Below, piece after piece: positions 35,627 through 45,665 of a stretch of DNA of 58,133 bases; the first letter of the stretch is position 1, and each line of letters opens with the position of its first letter. Under the pieces are notes generated by a model. That model did no database searches and was not told the origin of the DNA. It was given only the letters and a program-made list of their open reading frames with translations. This DNA comes from an uncultured Clostridia bacterium (lineage in GTDB: Bacteria; Bacillota; Clostridia; Christensenellales; UBA1242): the NCBI GenBank assembly GCA_944381105.1, contig CALWJU010000017.1:1-58133 (forward strand), written 5' to 3'. The translations under genes were made by a program, and so were the position numbers.

Positions 35627-36169
35627 ATGAAAGAATTAAAAGGAACAAAAACAGAAAAAAATTTAATGGAAGCATTTGCAGGCGAAAGTCAAGCAAGAAA
35701 TAAATATACATTTTATGCTTCAAAAGCTAAAAAGGATGGATACGAACAAATAGCAAGCATATTCGAAGAGACCGCTAAAAACGAACAAGAACATGCAAAA
35801 CTATGGTTTAAGGCATTAAAGGGTGGAGATATTCCAAACACTCTTGAAAACTTGCTTGATGCTGCCGCAGGTGAACATGGTGAATGGACTGATATGTATG
35901 CACGTATGTCAAAAGAAGCAAAAGAAGAAGGTTTTGATGAGTTGTCGTATAAGTTTGCAGCAGTTGGAGAAATAGAAAAACGTCATGAAGAACGTTATAA
36001 AAAACTTGCTGAACTTGTAAGAGAACATAGAGTATTTAAAAAGACCAATAAACGTGTATGGATTTGTAGAAACTGTGGCCATATATATGTTGGTGAATGT
36101 GCTCCAAAAGCATGTCCTGTTTGCAACCATCCTGAATCCTATTTTGAATTATTCGTAGAAGAATTTTAA
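35627..36169 (+). CDS. rbr: Rubrerythrin
   Basis: 180 aa. A ferritin-like di-iron domain comes first, with [21 protein letters not shown] and a later [12 protein letters not shown]-terminal rubredoxin domain has CRNCG (C147) and CPVC. It reduces hydrogen peroxide with electrons from rubredoxin or NADH and fits an anaerobe. GGAGG precedes the ATG, behind a TTGATT-18-TATAAT promoter. It is monocistronic, bounded by the parS region and a strong terminator. Confidence 0.97.
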   Translation: MKELKGTKTEKNLMEAFAGESQARNKYTFYASKAKKDGYEQIASIFEETAKNEQEHAKLWFKALKGGDIPNTLENLLDAAAGEHGEWTDMYARMSKEAKEEGFDELSYKFAAVGEIEKRHEERYKKLAELVREHRVFKKTNKRVWICRNCGHIYVGECAPKACPVCNHPESYFELFVEEF

Positions 36170-36183
36170 AGTAACAGATTAAA

Positions 36184-36216
36184 AAAAACTCCTAGCAAAA
36201 TACTAGGAGTTTTTTT
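36184..36216 (+). terminator. Rubrerythrin terminator
   Basis: ACTCCTAG (36187-36194) pairs with CTAGGAGT (36202-36209), loop 7 nt, followed by eight T. Confidence 0.9.
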
Positions 36217-36838
36217 TAGTGCATATTAATTTTAGAAAACAATATATACTTATAATAATTATATTTAAATACTATATATGTGTCTATATTTTCTATAACT
36301 ATTTGTAACTAATTAATCTATAAATTTTAATACTACTTAAACGTATTAACATCTCTAAAAAAATATATTGTATAGTTATGTATGGTAAATAAAATTATTC
36401 AGGATAATAATCTCAATCAATATTCTGTTTTTATTTGTATTATATTACTTAACTAAATTGTATATATTGAAAAACATATTAATATTATGTATTGTCAATA
36501 TATATAAACAATTCTAATATCATAAAAGCATACATAATATTACTTTGCGAGTAAGTTGAAATTATAAATTAGCATTTCATTCTTATTTATAATTAAATAA
36601 AGTAGTTAATATAAAATTGTAAATACACTATGGGTATATTACATTTCTTTAACCATTAAATCTTGACATATTATTAAAAAATTAAATACAAATAAGAAAT
36701 AAAAAATGTAACAAATCTAAAATTCGACGTTTTAAATCAATATTCAACAAAATTCTGTTTAGAAATTTTAAAAATATGTTGTATACTATACTTGTCTTTC
36801 TTAGATAGAAAGAAAATTTTAAAAAGGAGCGTATAAAC
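36217..36838. other. AT-rich spacer
   Basis: About 620 bp of almost pure A/T. The only feature I can support is a promoter near the right end for the 36839 gene: TTTAGA (36758-36763), 18 bp, TATACT (36782-36787), then AAGGAG (36824-36829). Confidence 0.5.
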
Positions 36839-37153
36839 ATGAAACGTGATATAATAAAAATGCTTGCAGCAAAAGCTAAAAATAGATTAATGAATAAAAA
36901 TTTAAGGAATACATATAACAATGCAAATATAAAGGTTATAACTGACAATGATGAAGATTTTTATAATAAAGTAAAAGATATGCTTAATGAAGAGGAGTTT
37001 ATTGAAAATCCATTAAAACGATTAATGGACGATAATAAATTAATGAAGATGACTCCTCAACAAAGAGAAAGATATCTCTTAGAAACAATAGAAAAATATC
37101 TTTCAGTCAGAAATAAAATATTTGCAGAAAAAAATAAATCAGCTGTTATATAA
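36839..37153 (+). CDS. Small hypothetical protein
   Basis: 104 aa, basic at the N-terminus (KRDIIKMLAAKAKNRLMNKNLR), then an acidic middle (NDEDFYNKVKDML) and a helical C-terminal part with TPQQRERYLLETIEKYL. There is no signal peptide or membrane segment. It has a clear ribosome site and a plausible promoter, so it is likely expressed. No family recognised. It is isolated, with long empty AT-rich stretches on both sides. Confidence 0.65.
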   Translation: MKRDIIKMLAAKAKNRLMNKNLRNTYNNANIKVITDNDEDFYNKVKDMLNEEEFIENPLKRLMDDNKLMKMTPQQRERYLLETIEKYLSVRNKIFAEKNKSAVI

Positions 37154-37523
37154 TGTTTTCATTATACAACCAAACTCAGATTAATAATAAAAATTAATCA
37201 TCAATTATTATTTATAATTAGTACACCTCTCTATTAATCATATAAAAGTTATTTTAAAATAACTAATGTAAAAATAGCTTTAACAATAAAAATAATACTT
37301 TTTTAAGTGTTATATATATAATTTTATATTAAGTCCTTATCTACATCTCTATTATAATCTTATATATCAAAATTTTATATTTATAGTTTAAATATGTTTT
37401 GCACTTTAAATCTTTACCCTTGCACAAAATTTAAAACGAAATTAATAAAATCAATTATTTAGTAAACATCTCAAAAAATCTCTCATTTTTTAATATATAA
37501 TCTTATTAGTTATATAAATATAA
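37154..37523. other. AT-rich spacer
   Basis: 370 bp between the small plus-strand gene and a convergent minus-strand gene. I see no gene or clear terminator in it. Confidence 0.4.
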
Positions 37524-38090
37524 CTATTCTCTATTTGTTTTATTTTTGCCTTCATTCTCATTTTCAGACTCATCTCTTTTTATAGAAATAGATTCATTCT
37601 CTTGTGTTTCTAATTCTATTTCAGTTCTTTTCAAAGAGTTTAATGATATTGTATCTATATAATCATATAAACTATCTATATTTTGATTTAACTCTAAAAA
37701 ATAACCTCTTCCTCTAAAAACACCTCTGTTTCCTCTTACAATATTTATTTTATCGATATTTTTATCTACTCGAAACAATAACTCATCAAAAGTCATATCA
37801 TTATATGATAATGTTTCTTTATAACTTACTTTTAACCAAAATCCATTTTGAATACTGTTTTGTACATCTTCATTTCTATAAACCAAATATGAAGGATAAT
37901 ATTTTGCTCCTTTAAAAATATCCTTTAAATAATAACTAATTTCAGTATTCTCTGGCTGTGAAAGTATTATAATTCTGCTATCTTTATAAATAGTTATAGT
38001 ATAAGTCCCACAAAAAAGGTTTTCTATTAATATAATTTGTGAACAAAACAAAACAGGTAAAATCATGAAAACATATAATATTTTATACAT
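37524..38090 (-). CDS. Hypothetical exported or membrane-anchored protein
   Basis: 188 aa from the ATG at 38090; the GTG two codons upstream is an alternative. A hydrophobic N-terminal segment (YKILYVFMILPVLFCSQIILI) looks like a signal anchor. The remainder is polar and ends in a Glu/Asn/Lys-rich tail. No family recognised. The ribosome site TAGGTG is only 3 nt from the ATG, so translation may be weak. It diverges from mnmE. Confidence 0.6.
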   Translation of the reverse strand: MYKILYVFMILPVLFCSQIILIENLFCGTYTITIYKDSRIIILSQPENTEISYYLKDIFKGAKYYPSYLVYRNEDVQNSIQNGFWLKVSYKETLSYNDMTFDELLFRVDKNIDKINIVRGNRGVFRGRGYFLELNQNIDSLYDYIDTISLNSLKRTEIELETQENESISIKRDESENENEGKNKTNRE

Positions 38091-38209
38091 ATGCACCTAC
38101 TATTGAAAATATTGTGCATAAAGATTTGTTATTTATTCATTTAAAACAAAAATAAAATTAATTATAAATTAAGTTTTTATAATTAATTTATTTTTTTATA
38201 TAAATATGC

Positions 38210-38222
38210 TATAATAAAATTA
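38210..38222 (+). promoter_or_regulatory. mnmE promoter, extended -10, predicted leaderless
   Basis: TGCTATAAT (extended -10; TATAAT at 38210-38215) ends 6 nt before the mnmE ATG. No Shine-Dalgarno sequence is present and the -35 is weak. Confidence 0.55.
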
Positions 38223-39565
38223 TGAATGATATTATATGTGCTATTTCTACTCCAATAGGAAGAGGAGCAATATCTATTGTCCGTCTTAATGGCCAAGGTT
38301 GTTTAAATATTGCAAAAAAAGTCTTCCAATCGAAAAAAATAAATGATTTTTCTAAATTAAATCCTAGGTATTTTTATCTTGGATACTTTTGTTTTGATGA
38401 TAATACAAAAGAACATTGTATGATGGTTTACTTTAAATCTCCTAAATCTTACACAGGAGAAGATTTAATAGAATTTCATGTTCATGGTGGAACTATTTTG
38501 ACGCAAAAAGTATTAAATCAGTTACTGAATAATGGTGCACGTCTTGCTCAACCTGGTGAATTTTCACGTAGGGCTTTCGAAAATGGTAAAATAAGTCTAG
38601 ACCAAGCAGAAAGTATAATAGATGAAATTAACGCAGAAAGCGAAGGGGAATTAAAAGCGACTTTATCTCTTGCAGATGGCAAACTAAAAAATGAAATTTT
38701 AAATCTTCAAAACTATTTAACTGAAAATATTGCGCAAATAGAGGCTACATTAGATTATCCCGAAGAAGATTTTGAAAAATCAGCAAAAGAATCTATATTT
38801 AAAAACATAAAAAAAATTGACAATAATATCAATTCTTTTATAGAATCTTCAAAAAATGCCAGATATCTATCTAACGGTATTAACATTTCAATCATAGGAA
38901 GTCCAAATGTTGGAAAATCAAGTCTTTTAAACGCATTAATAGGTAGTGATAGAGCGATTGTAACAGACATTGAAGGTACAACACGTGATATTTTAAATGA
39001 AAGTATATATTATAAAGGAATAAAGTTTAATTTTATAGACACTGCTGGAATTAGAGAATCTAACGACGTAGTGGAAAAAATTGGTATTGAAAAGTCTAAA
39101 AAAACACTAATAAGTTCTGATGTTGTTATTTTTTTACTTGATGGTAGCAAAAATTTAACTGAATCTGATAAAAAATTAAAAAATTTATTGAAAAATAATA
39201 AAAATATTATGATAATTGTCAATAAAATTGATAAAAAACGTGTTTTAGAACATCAAGAAAACGAAATATGTATCTCTGCTTTAAAAGGAACAAATATAGA
39301 CACTATAAAAGATAAAATTTACAAAATGGTTATAAATGAAGAGATTGATTATAACAAAACCATAATAATAAATGAAAGACAAATCAATATTTTGTTTAAT
39401 TGTAAATCAATTTTATCAGATATATTTAAAAGCAAAGATCAAAGTATGGACGTAATTGCCATGCTCATAAAAAAATTATGGAATGAACTAGGAAAAATAA
39501 CAGGACAAACTGAAAATGAACAAATCATAGATCTTATATTTTCAAAGTTTTGTTTAGGTAAATAA
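38222..39565 (+). CDS. mnmE: tRNA modification GTPase MnmE
   Basis: 447 aa. The N-terminal folate-binding domain starts ICAISTPIGRGAISIVRLNG. The G domain has G1 GSPNVGKSS (about 225), GTTRD, DTAGIRE and NKID. The C-terminal FCLGK ends in the Cys motif that is the family's hallmark. With MnmG it makes the cmnm5 modification on wobble uridines. mnmG, normally nearby, is not in the window. It is 11 nt upstream of rsmG on the same strand. Confidence 0.98.
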   Translation: MNDIICAISTPIGRGAISIVRLNGQGCLNIAKKVFQSKKINDFSKLNPRYFYLGYFCFDDNTKEHCMMVYFKSPKSYTGEDLIEFHVHGGTILTQKVLNQLLNNGARLAQPGEFSRRAFENGKISLDQAESIIDEINAESEGELKATLSLADGKLKNEILNLQNYLTENIAQIEATLDYPEEDFEKSAKESIFKNIKKIDNNINSFIESSKNARYLSNGINISIIGSPNVGKSSLLNALIGSDRAIVTDIEGTTRDILNESIYYKGIKFNFIDTAGIRESNDVVEKIGIEKSKKTLISSDVVIFLLDGSKNLTESDKKLKNLLKNNKNIMIIVNKIDKKRVLEHQENEICISALKGTNIDTIKDKIYKMVINEEIDYNKTIIINERQINILFNCKSILSDIFKSKDQSMDVIAMLIKKLWNELGKITGQTENEQIIDLIFSKFCLGK

Positions 39566-39575
39566 AAGGATAAAA

Positions 39576-40277
39576 ATGAAAGAATTAATAGAAAAAACGT
39601 TTAAAAACTACAATATTTTATTAACAAAAGATCAAATTGATAAATTTTACATATATTTTTCGTTTCTTATTGAAGAAAATGAGAAATATAATTTAACTGC
39701 AATTACAAACCCACAAGAAGTCATTGTTAAACATTTTGTAGATAGTGTTTTACCATACAAAAGCATCAAAAAAAATTCTTTGGTTGTAGATGTAGGTACG
39801 GGTGCGGGTTTTCCTGGAATACCATTAAAAATTATAAGAGAAGATATAAATCTAACATTAGTGGATAGTCTACAAAAAAGAATTAATTTTTTAAATCAAT
39901 TGATAGAAAAACTTAATTTAAATAACGTAAAAACTTTTCATGCTAGGGTAGAAGATTTTTGTAAAACCAATCGTGAAAAATTTGATTATGTTATTTCAAG
40001 AGCGGTTGCACCTCTTCCCACTTTATCTGAATACATGATACCACTAACTAAAATAGGCGGAATTTGTTTAATTTATAAAAGTGAAAAACTAGATGAAGAA
40101 CTAAAAATCAGTAAGCATGCAATTACAATTTTAGGCGGTAAAGTAGAAAAAATTGAAAATTTTACGCTTTTTGAATATAAAAGTACTAGAAAAATCTTGT
40201 TTTTACGAAAATTAACTCATTCAAACGCAAAATTTCCACGACAAAAAAATCTTCCAAAGTTAAAACCTATATTATAA
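39576..40277 (+). CDS. rsmG: 16S rRNA m7G527 methyltransferase RsmG
   Basis: 233 aa. The SAM motif VVDVGTGAGFPGIPLKI (about 69-85) and the segment NLTAITNPQEVIVKHFVDSV are diagnostic of RsmG/GidB, which methylates G527 of 16S rRNA. AAAAGGA precedes the ATG. It forms an operon with mnmE, as in most bacteria, although mnmG is missing between or beside them. Confidence 0.97.
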   Translation: MKELIEKTFKNYNILLTKDQIDKFYIYFSFLIEENEKYNLTAITNPQEVIVKHFVDSVLPYKSIKKNSLVVDVGTGAGFPGIPLKIIREDINLTLVDSLQKRINFLNQLIEKLNLNNVKTFHARVEDFCKTNREKFDYVISRAVAPLPTLSEYMIPLTKIGGICLIYKSEKLDEELKISKHAITILGGKVEKIENFTLFEYKSTRKILFLRKLTHSNAKFPRQKNLPKLKPIL

Positions 40278-40352
40278 TGCTAAATGCTAGTTTTATCTCT
40301 AAATATTTGCAAAATTTAAACTTATATATTATAATATCTTCGTGAGGTAAAT

Positions 40353-40886
40353 ATGAAAAACTATTTTAAAGATAACCATTCAATATATTTTGCTAAAAGA
40401 AATGATAAAGCAATAATCCCAACAAAAGAATTAGAAAACGCTGGTTATGATATATATCCGTGTTTTGAAGAAGATTTTATAGAAATAAAACCTTTTGAAA
40501 CTAAACTAATACCAACTGGTATCTCATGGGCATGCAGTAGTGATTATTATATGCAAATTGAAGAACGGTCAAGTACTGGTATTAAAGGAATAAAGAAAAG
40601 TGCAGGTGTTATTGATAGCGGATATAGAGGAGAAATTAAAATTGCAATAACCAATGTAAATAACAAGCCATTAATTATTTCAAACTTAGAGGAAAATCAA
40701 CTTAGAAATAAATATAACATTTTTAATGACATTTTGTTTTATAATACGCATAAAGCAATTGCTCAGGGAATCATTCATAAGGTGGAAAAATTTGATATTA
40801 AAGAGATACCTATTGATGAGTTACTTGAAATACCATCCTCTCGTGGAGATAAGGGATTTGGAAGTACAAATTTAACAAATCTTTAA
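40353..40886 (+). CDS. dut: dUTP diphosphatase
   Basis: 177 aa with the trimeric dUTPase motifs in order: AGYDIYP (I), ERSSTGIKGI (II), AGVIDSGYRGE (III, with the catalytic Asp), AIAQGIIH (IV) and SSRGDKGFGST (V, the P-loop-like tail). It hydrolyses dUTP to dUMP. About 25 extra residues (ISNLEENQLRNKYNIFNDIL and following) are inserted between motifs III and IV. It has its own TATAAT and GAGG site, 75 bp after rsmG. The position next to dnaA suits nucleotide-pool control at replication. Confidence 0.93.
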   Translation: MKNYFKDNHSIYFAKRNDKAIIPTKELENAGYDIYPCFEEDFIEIKPFETKLIPTGISWACSSDYYMQIEERSSTGIKGIKKSAGVIDSGYRGEIKIAITNVNNKPLIISNLEENQLRNKYNIFNDILFYNTHKAIAQGIIHKVEKFDIKEIPIDELLEIPSSRGDKGFGSTNLTNL

Positions 40887-41043
40887 TCTATTTTTGTATA
40901 ACATTTTTCACGTTATATTTAAAATAAAAAAATTTAACAAACTTATGGAATATACGTCTTAAACTTTCTGTTTTTTACAAACGTTATTGTCTTTATTTGA
41001 CTTTTAAAATTTATAAATTTATAATTACGCTAAGGAGAAAATT

Positions 41044-42402
41044 ATGCAAGATCTTTTATCACTATGGGAATCAGTATTAAACAAACTTGAATTAAACGTT
41101 TCAAATGTTTCTTTTGTTATGTGGTTTAAACCATTAAAAGTAGTGGATTTTGTCGATGGAAAAAAGCTGATTATATCTTCCAATTCTACATCTGCAAAAA
41201 ATCAAATCATGAGAAACTATTTTGACAAATTATCTAAATCAGTCGAAGACGTCTTCGGTGAAAATATTGAAATTGAAGTATTGGATCAGAATGAAGAATT
41301 AGATTATATAAAAATACATGGAGAAAAAACAAAAGAAAAAGAGGTTGAAGTAAGCAAAAATCCTTTTAATGCCAAATACACATTTGATAATTTTGTAGTT
41401 GGTAAATCTAATCAATTCGTTTATGCTGCTGCAAGAGCAATAGCAGAACACCCAGGTGAAAAGTTTAATCCTCTTTTTATCTATGGAGGAGTAGGACTCG
41501 GTAAAACACACCTTTTACATGCTATTGGAAATTTTCTTAAAGAATCTAATCCAAATCTAAATGTACTTTATGTAACTTGTGAACAATTTGCTAATGATTA
41601 TATAGAAAGTTTAGGTTCAGCACCTTCATCCAAAAGCAAAGCGGTACTACAATTTAGAACAAAATATAGAAATCTTGATGTACTAATGGTTGATGATATA
41701 CAATTTATATCTAAAAAAACCAGTACCCAAGAGGAATTTTTCTATACTTTTAATGAACTTTATCAAAATAATAAGCAAATTGTTATAACCTCAGATCGAC
41801 CTCCACGTGATATTGAAACCTTAACTGATAGACTTAGATCTCGTTTTACCAGCGGTCTAATACAAGATATTCAATCGCCAGATCTTGAAACAAAAATAGC
41901 AATTTTACGTAAAAAATGTCAAATAGAAAAGTATTCAATAGATGATGAGGCTATTTATACCATTGCAGAAAATGTTAATACTAATATTAGAGAACTTGAA
42001 GGAATGCTTTCTAAGGTCTATTTCTTGGCAAGTTTGTCAAATAAACACACAGCAACCAAAGAAGATGTAATGGAAGCATTAGACAGTCAAATAGAAGAAG
42101 ATAAGAATGAAGGACTTACTGACGATAATATTATAGATGCAGTGTGTAAGTATTTTGATATAACAAGGGCAGATATTGTTGGAAAGAAAAAATCAAAAGA
42201 GGTAGTTGAACCTAGAATGATTGCTATCTATCTTATAATAGAAATATTAGAGATGCCATTGATTTCTGTTGGGAAAATTTTTGGAGGAAGAGACCATTCA
42301 ACAATAGGCCACTCTCGTGATAAAGTTGCTGATCAATTAAAGACCTCTCATAAGACTCAAACGTTTATAAGCGAAATAAAAAAAATGTTGAAAGGTGGAT
42401 AA
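41044..42402 (+). CDS. dnaA: Chromosomal replication initiator DnaA
   Basis: 452 aa. Domain I starts LLSLWESVLNKLE. The AAA+ Walker A GGVGLGKT (148-155), Walker B VLMVDDIQF (about 218) and the C-terminal DNA-binding signature GGRDHSTIGHS (about 416-426) are all present. It opens oriC. AAGGAG precedes the ATG. The stop codon lies within a DnaA-box-like sequence, and two better boxes follow in the spacer to dnaN. Confidence 0.99.
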   Translation: MQDLLSLWESVLNKLELNVSNVSFVMWFKPLKVVDFVDGKKLIISSNSTSAKNQIMRNYFDKLSKSVEDVFGENIEIEVLDQNEELDYIKIHGEKTKEKEVEVSKNPFNAKYTFDNFVVGKSNQFVYAAARAIAEHPGEKFNPLFIYGGVGLGKTHLLHAIGNFLKESNPNLNVLYVTCEQFANDYIESLGSAPSSKSKAVLQFRTKYRNLDVLMVDDIQFISKKTSTQEEFFYTFNELYQNNKQIVITSDRPPRDIETLTDRLRSRFTSGLIQDIQSPDLETKIAILRKKCQIEKYSIDDEAIYTIAENVNTNIRELEGMLSKVYFLASLSNKHTATKEDVMEALDSQIEEDKNEGLTDDNIIDAVCKYFDITRADIVGKKKSKEVVEPRMIAIYLIIEILEMPLISVGKIFGGRDHSTIGHSRDKVADQLKTSHKTQTFISEIKKMLKGG

Positions 42403-42698
42403 ATAAATAACATAATACACATAGTTATCCACATAAAAAATAGTTTAAAATTTAAATTAATTTATCCTATAAATAAAGTCAAAAACTAAAATTTAAAATT
42501 AAAAATTAAAGTTGTCCACATTTACACAATCACTATTTATTATTAATATTATTTAATCAATTAATTAATAAATAATCCTTCTAAAAATTCACGAAAAAAT
42601 GATTAAAAAATAAATAAAAAAATAAATTATTTTTTCTGATTTAAGTTGATTTATATAAAAAAAAGTGGTATAATAAAAACATAAATTAGGAGAAAAAT
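42403..42698. other. Probable oriC (dnaA-dnaN spacer)
   Basis: DnaA boxes on the plus strand: TTATCCACA, perfect (42425-42433), and TTGTCCACA (42512-42520). An inverted near match GGTGGATAA covers the dnaA stop (42394-42402). They are followed by about 140 bp of almost pure A/T, a likely unwinding element. The dnaN promoter and TTAGGAG ribosome site are at the right end. Position between dnaA and dnaN is the commonest oriC location in Bacillota. Confidence 0.8.
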
Positions 42699-43799
42699 AT
42701 GATTGTTAATTGTCAGGGACTTGAATTGTCAGAAGGATTATTAAGGGTAAGTAAAGCTATATCTAACAAAATAGCAAATCCTATTTTAGAAGGTATTAAA
42801 ATTATCGCCGAAGATGATACTCTTACTATGTCTGCAACGGATACTGAACTAACTATCGAGAAAAAAATAAAAGCAGAGGTAAAGCAAGAAGGAGAAACAG
42901 TTGTTCCAGGAAGGTTTATTACTGAATTTGTTAAGAAATTAACTAACACTACAATACAAATGGAATTAAATGAAAAAAATCAATTAATTATCAAATACGA
43001 TGATAGTGAAAGTATTATACAATGTTATAATCCTGTTGAATATCCTGGTTTTAAGAATATAGAGACAAAAGAGTATTTTGGAATAAGTCAAAAAGACTTT
43101 AAAACGGTTGTAAATAAAAGTATTTTTTCGGTAGCAACTGATGATTCTAGACCTATTTTAAAAGGTGTTTTGTTTGATATAAAAGATGACGAATTAAATG
43201 TTGTGGCATTAGATGGTTATAGACTTGCACGTGTTAAAAAGCAGGTAAAATCAAGCATAAAGAAATCTATTGTTGTGCCTTCTAGAAGTCTAAATGAATT
43301 AAGTAAAATGATTGAAGAAAGTGAAGATATCATAAATGTATATGTTGGTGAATATACTATTATGGTAGACCTTGGAGATACAAAGGTTACTTCAAGATTA
43401 CTTGAAGGAGATTATATAAACTATAAACAAATTATACCAATCAACTTTGAAACGTTTGTTATTGCTAATAAAGAACAACTCGAACAAGCACTTGAAAGAG
43501 CAACTTTGCTTTTAAGAGTAAGTAATAATAATTTTGTAAAATTTGACATTAAAGAAAATAATCTTTGCATCACATCAAATTCAGAATTAGGAAATTTAAA
43601 GGAAAATATACCTGTAACAGTTTCTGGAAAAGATTTAGTAATTTCATTTAATCCAAGGTATTTTTTGGAAAGTTTGAGAGTGAATACAAATGAGTTTGTT
43701 AAACTTTGTTTTAATAGTTCATCAACACCATGTGTAATAGTACCAACAGAAGAAGATGAATTTTTATATCTAATTTTACCTGTCAGAGTGATAGGATAA
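42699..43799 (+). CDS. dnaN: DNA polymerase III beta subunit (sliding clamp)
   Basis: 366 aa, the usual clamp length. Features include KAISNKIANPILEGIKI near the start, VVALDGYRLARV (about 170) and the C-terminal NPRYFLESLR ... YLILPVRV, the standard end of the clamp. It encircles DNA and tethers the polymerase. It follows dnaA and is not followed by recF, which is 3.5 kb further on and separated by inverted genes. Confidence 0.98.
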   Translation: MIVNCQGLELSEGLLRVSKAISNKIANPILEGIKIIAEDDTLTMSATDTELTIEKKIKAEVKQEGETVVPGRFITEFVKKLTNTTIQMELNEKNQLIIKYDDSESIIQCYNPVEYPGFKNIETKEYFGISQKDFKTVVNKSIFSVATDDSRPILKGVLFDIKDDELNVVALDGYRLARVKKQVKSSIKKSIVVPSRSLNELSKMIEESEDIINVYVGEYTIMVDLGDTKVTSRLLEGDYINYKQIIPINFETFVIANKEQLEQALERATLLLRVSNNNFVKFDIKENNLCITSNSELGNLKENIPVTVSGKDLVISFNPRYFLESLRVNTNEFVKLCFNSSSTPCVIVPTEEDEFLYLILPVRVIG

Positions 43800-44032
43800 T
43801 TTAATAAAAAAAATTAATAAAAAAATAATAAAAATAAAAAGTTAGAATTTAATTTCTAACTTTTTTTAATTATAATTCTTTATAAAAATAATAATTTTTT
43901 ATTGATTTTTTTATTTTATTTAAATTTACAAAAAAAACATTATTTTATTAAAAAATGTATTAGTTTATTATTTTATTTAATTATATTAAAATATTTTTTA
44001 TTTAATTTTTTTTTAACAAAATATTTTTTAAT
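43800..44032. other. Convergent AT-only spacer with dnaN terminator
   Basis: A terminator GTTAGAA (43841-43847) / TTCTAAC (43854-43860) with T run ends dnaN. The remaining 165 bp to the sufB-like stop codon are almost entirely A and T with no recognisable signal. Confidence 0.7.
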
Positions 44033-44953
44033 TTAACCTAATAAAAATCCTTGTATAATAGTATTTTCCGCTTCCTCTTTTGTTAAACCTAATGTCATAA
44101 GTTTAATAAGTTCGTCGCCTGCAATTTTACCAATAGCAGCCTCATGAACAAGAGAGGCATCGTTGTTTAGTGCATCAATCATAGGTGTAGATATAATTCT
44201 TGCATTATCGAGAATAATACCATCACATTCAACATGACCAAAACATTTATTTTTACCTATTATATCTGATTTAAATTCTTGAAAAGAATTATCCTTCGCT
44301 ACACTATGACTGACAACTTCAACGCTTGAATTTTGACCTATTAGATCTACTTTAAATATGGTCTTTGCTTTTTGATTGTATGTTGTTAATATATTTTCTT
44401 GTATATGAAGTGTTGCTTCATCATATAGTTTAGCATATGTTTTTCTTATCGTTGATGTAACACCTTCAAGTTGAAGGGTTTCCATTTCCATATATGAATT
44501 TTTTTTCATAATAATCTTTGTTACAGGGTTTAAAATCTTATCTCCGCTTCCATTACCTTCACCTACATGTTTTTCAATGTACTTAACTTTTGCATTTTCT
44601 TCAATGTGAAAGGTATGTATACCATTATGTTCACTTCTTTTGCATGTTTTGTTATGGATACCGCAACCTGCAACGATAACTACATCTGAGTCATGTCCTA
44701 TATAAAAATCATTATAAACAAGATCTTGAAGTCCTCCGACTGTAATTATTACAGGTATATGAACACTTTTGTTTTTAACATTAGGCTTTACTATTATGTC
44801 TATACCGCTTTTATTTTTTTTAGGAATAATTTCAATATCTTTTGTGGAATTTCTCATTTCAGATATACCATTTTTTCGCAAATTAAAAGCCCCGCTTGGT
44901 ATTTTGTGAATATCAGCAATCTTTTCAAGTAGTTTTTGTTCAACGCTATTCAT
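44033..44953 (-). CDS. SufB/SufD-family Fe-S scaffold protein (SmsB-like)
   Basis: 306 aa, short for SufB. The core beta-helix is recognisable: FYIGHDSDVVIVAGCGIHN, HVGEGNGSG, and the C-terminal LVHEAAIGKIAGDELIKLMTLG ... EAENTIIQGFLLG typical of SufB/SufD. The preceding gene encodes SufC, overlapping by 8 nt, and no SufS, SufU or SufE is nearby. This is the two-gene minimal layout described as SMS (SmsCB). AGAGG precedes the ATG at 44953. Confidence 0.9.
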   Translation of the reverse strand: MNSVEQKLLEKIADIHKIPSGAFNLRKNGISEMRNSTKDIEIIPKKNKSGIDIIVKPNVKNKSVHIPVIITVGGLQDLVYNDFYIGHDSDVVIVAGCGIHNKTCKRSEHNGIHTFHIEENAKVKYIEKHVGEGNGSGDKILNPVTKIIMKKNSYMEMETLQLEGVTSTIRKTYAKLYDEATLHIQENILTTYNQKAKTIFKVDLIGQNSSVEVVSHSVAKDNSFQEFKSDIIGKNKCFGHVECDGIILDNARIISTPMIDALNNDASLVHEAAIGKIAGDELIKLMTLGLTKEEAENTIIQGFLLG

Positions 44954-45659
44954 TTTCACCTCTTAATTTTAGACACTTATTATCTTCTATAAATGGAAGA
45001 ATTTCTTTTAATTTTCCAATTCTTTCAATTTTTCCACCTTTGAGAAGAATTATTTCATCTGCTATTTCTAGAATTTTCTTTTGATGGCTTACAATTATAT
45101 TACAACTGTTCTTTAAAGAATTAAAAATTTTAGTTAACGCCTCAAAACTCCACAAATCTATACCTGCCTCAGGTTCGTCAAAAATATTAAGAAGAGAATT
45201 TCTTGACAAAGTCATTGCTAGTTCAATTCTTTTTAATTCTCCGCCAGATAGTTTATTATCAAGTGGACGATTGATATAATCTTTTGCACAAAGACCTACT
45301 ATTGAAAGGTAGTCGCACAATTGGTCTACTGAATTATTTTTTCCAGAAGATATATCAAGAAGATCTTTTACTTTTAATCCCTTAAAAGTTATAGGTTGCT
45401 GAAAAGCAAAACTTATACCTAAGTTTGCCCTTTCATTTATAGGAAGAGAAGTTATATCTTTATCTTTAAATAAAATTTGTCCATTAGATGCTTTTAAAAT
45501 TCCCATAATAATCTTTACGAGAGTAGATTTTCCACTTCCGTTTGGACCTGTGATGACATATATTTTATTATTATCAAAATTTATATTTATGTCTTTTAAT
45601 ATTACCTTTTTAGAGTTATCTTCTATTATTTCATAACTTAATTTTTTTATTTCCAACAT
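44946..45659 (-). CDS. sufC: SufC-like ATPase of Fe-S cluster assembly (SmsC-like)
   Basis: 237 aa. Walker A GPNGSGKST (38-46), the Q-loop in SFAFQQPITFKGLKVKDLL, the signature LSGGELKRIELAM (about 135) and Walker B LLNIFDEPEAGID. The QQP-I-F pattern and DEPEAGID are SufC-specific. The start is placed at the ATG at 45659: a perfect TTGACA-17-TATACT promoter ends 6 nt before it and no ribosome site exists. A longer frame would run through that promoter. It energises the SufB-like partner encoded next. Confidence 0.95.
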   Translation of the reverse strand: MLEIKKLSYEIIEDNSKKVILKDININFDNNKIYVITGPNGSGKSTLVKIIMGILKASNGQILFKDKDITSLPINERANLGISFAFQQPITFKGLKVKDLLDISSGKNNSVDQLCDYLSIVGLCAKDYINRPLDNKLSGGELKRIELAMTLSRNSLLNIFDEPEAGIDLWSFEALTKIFNSLKNSCNIIVSHQKKILEIADEIILLKGGKIERIGKLKEILPFIEDNKCLKLRGENE

Positions 45660-45665
45660 GGAATA

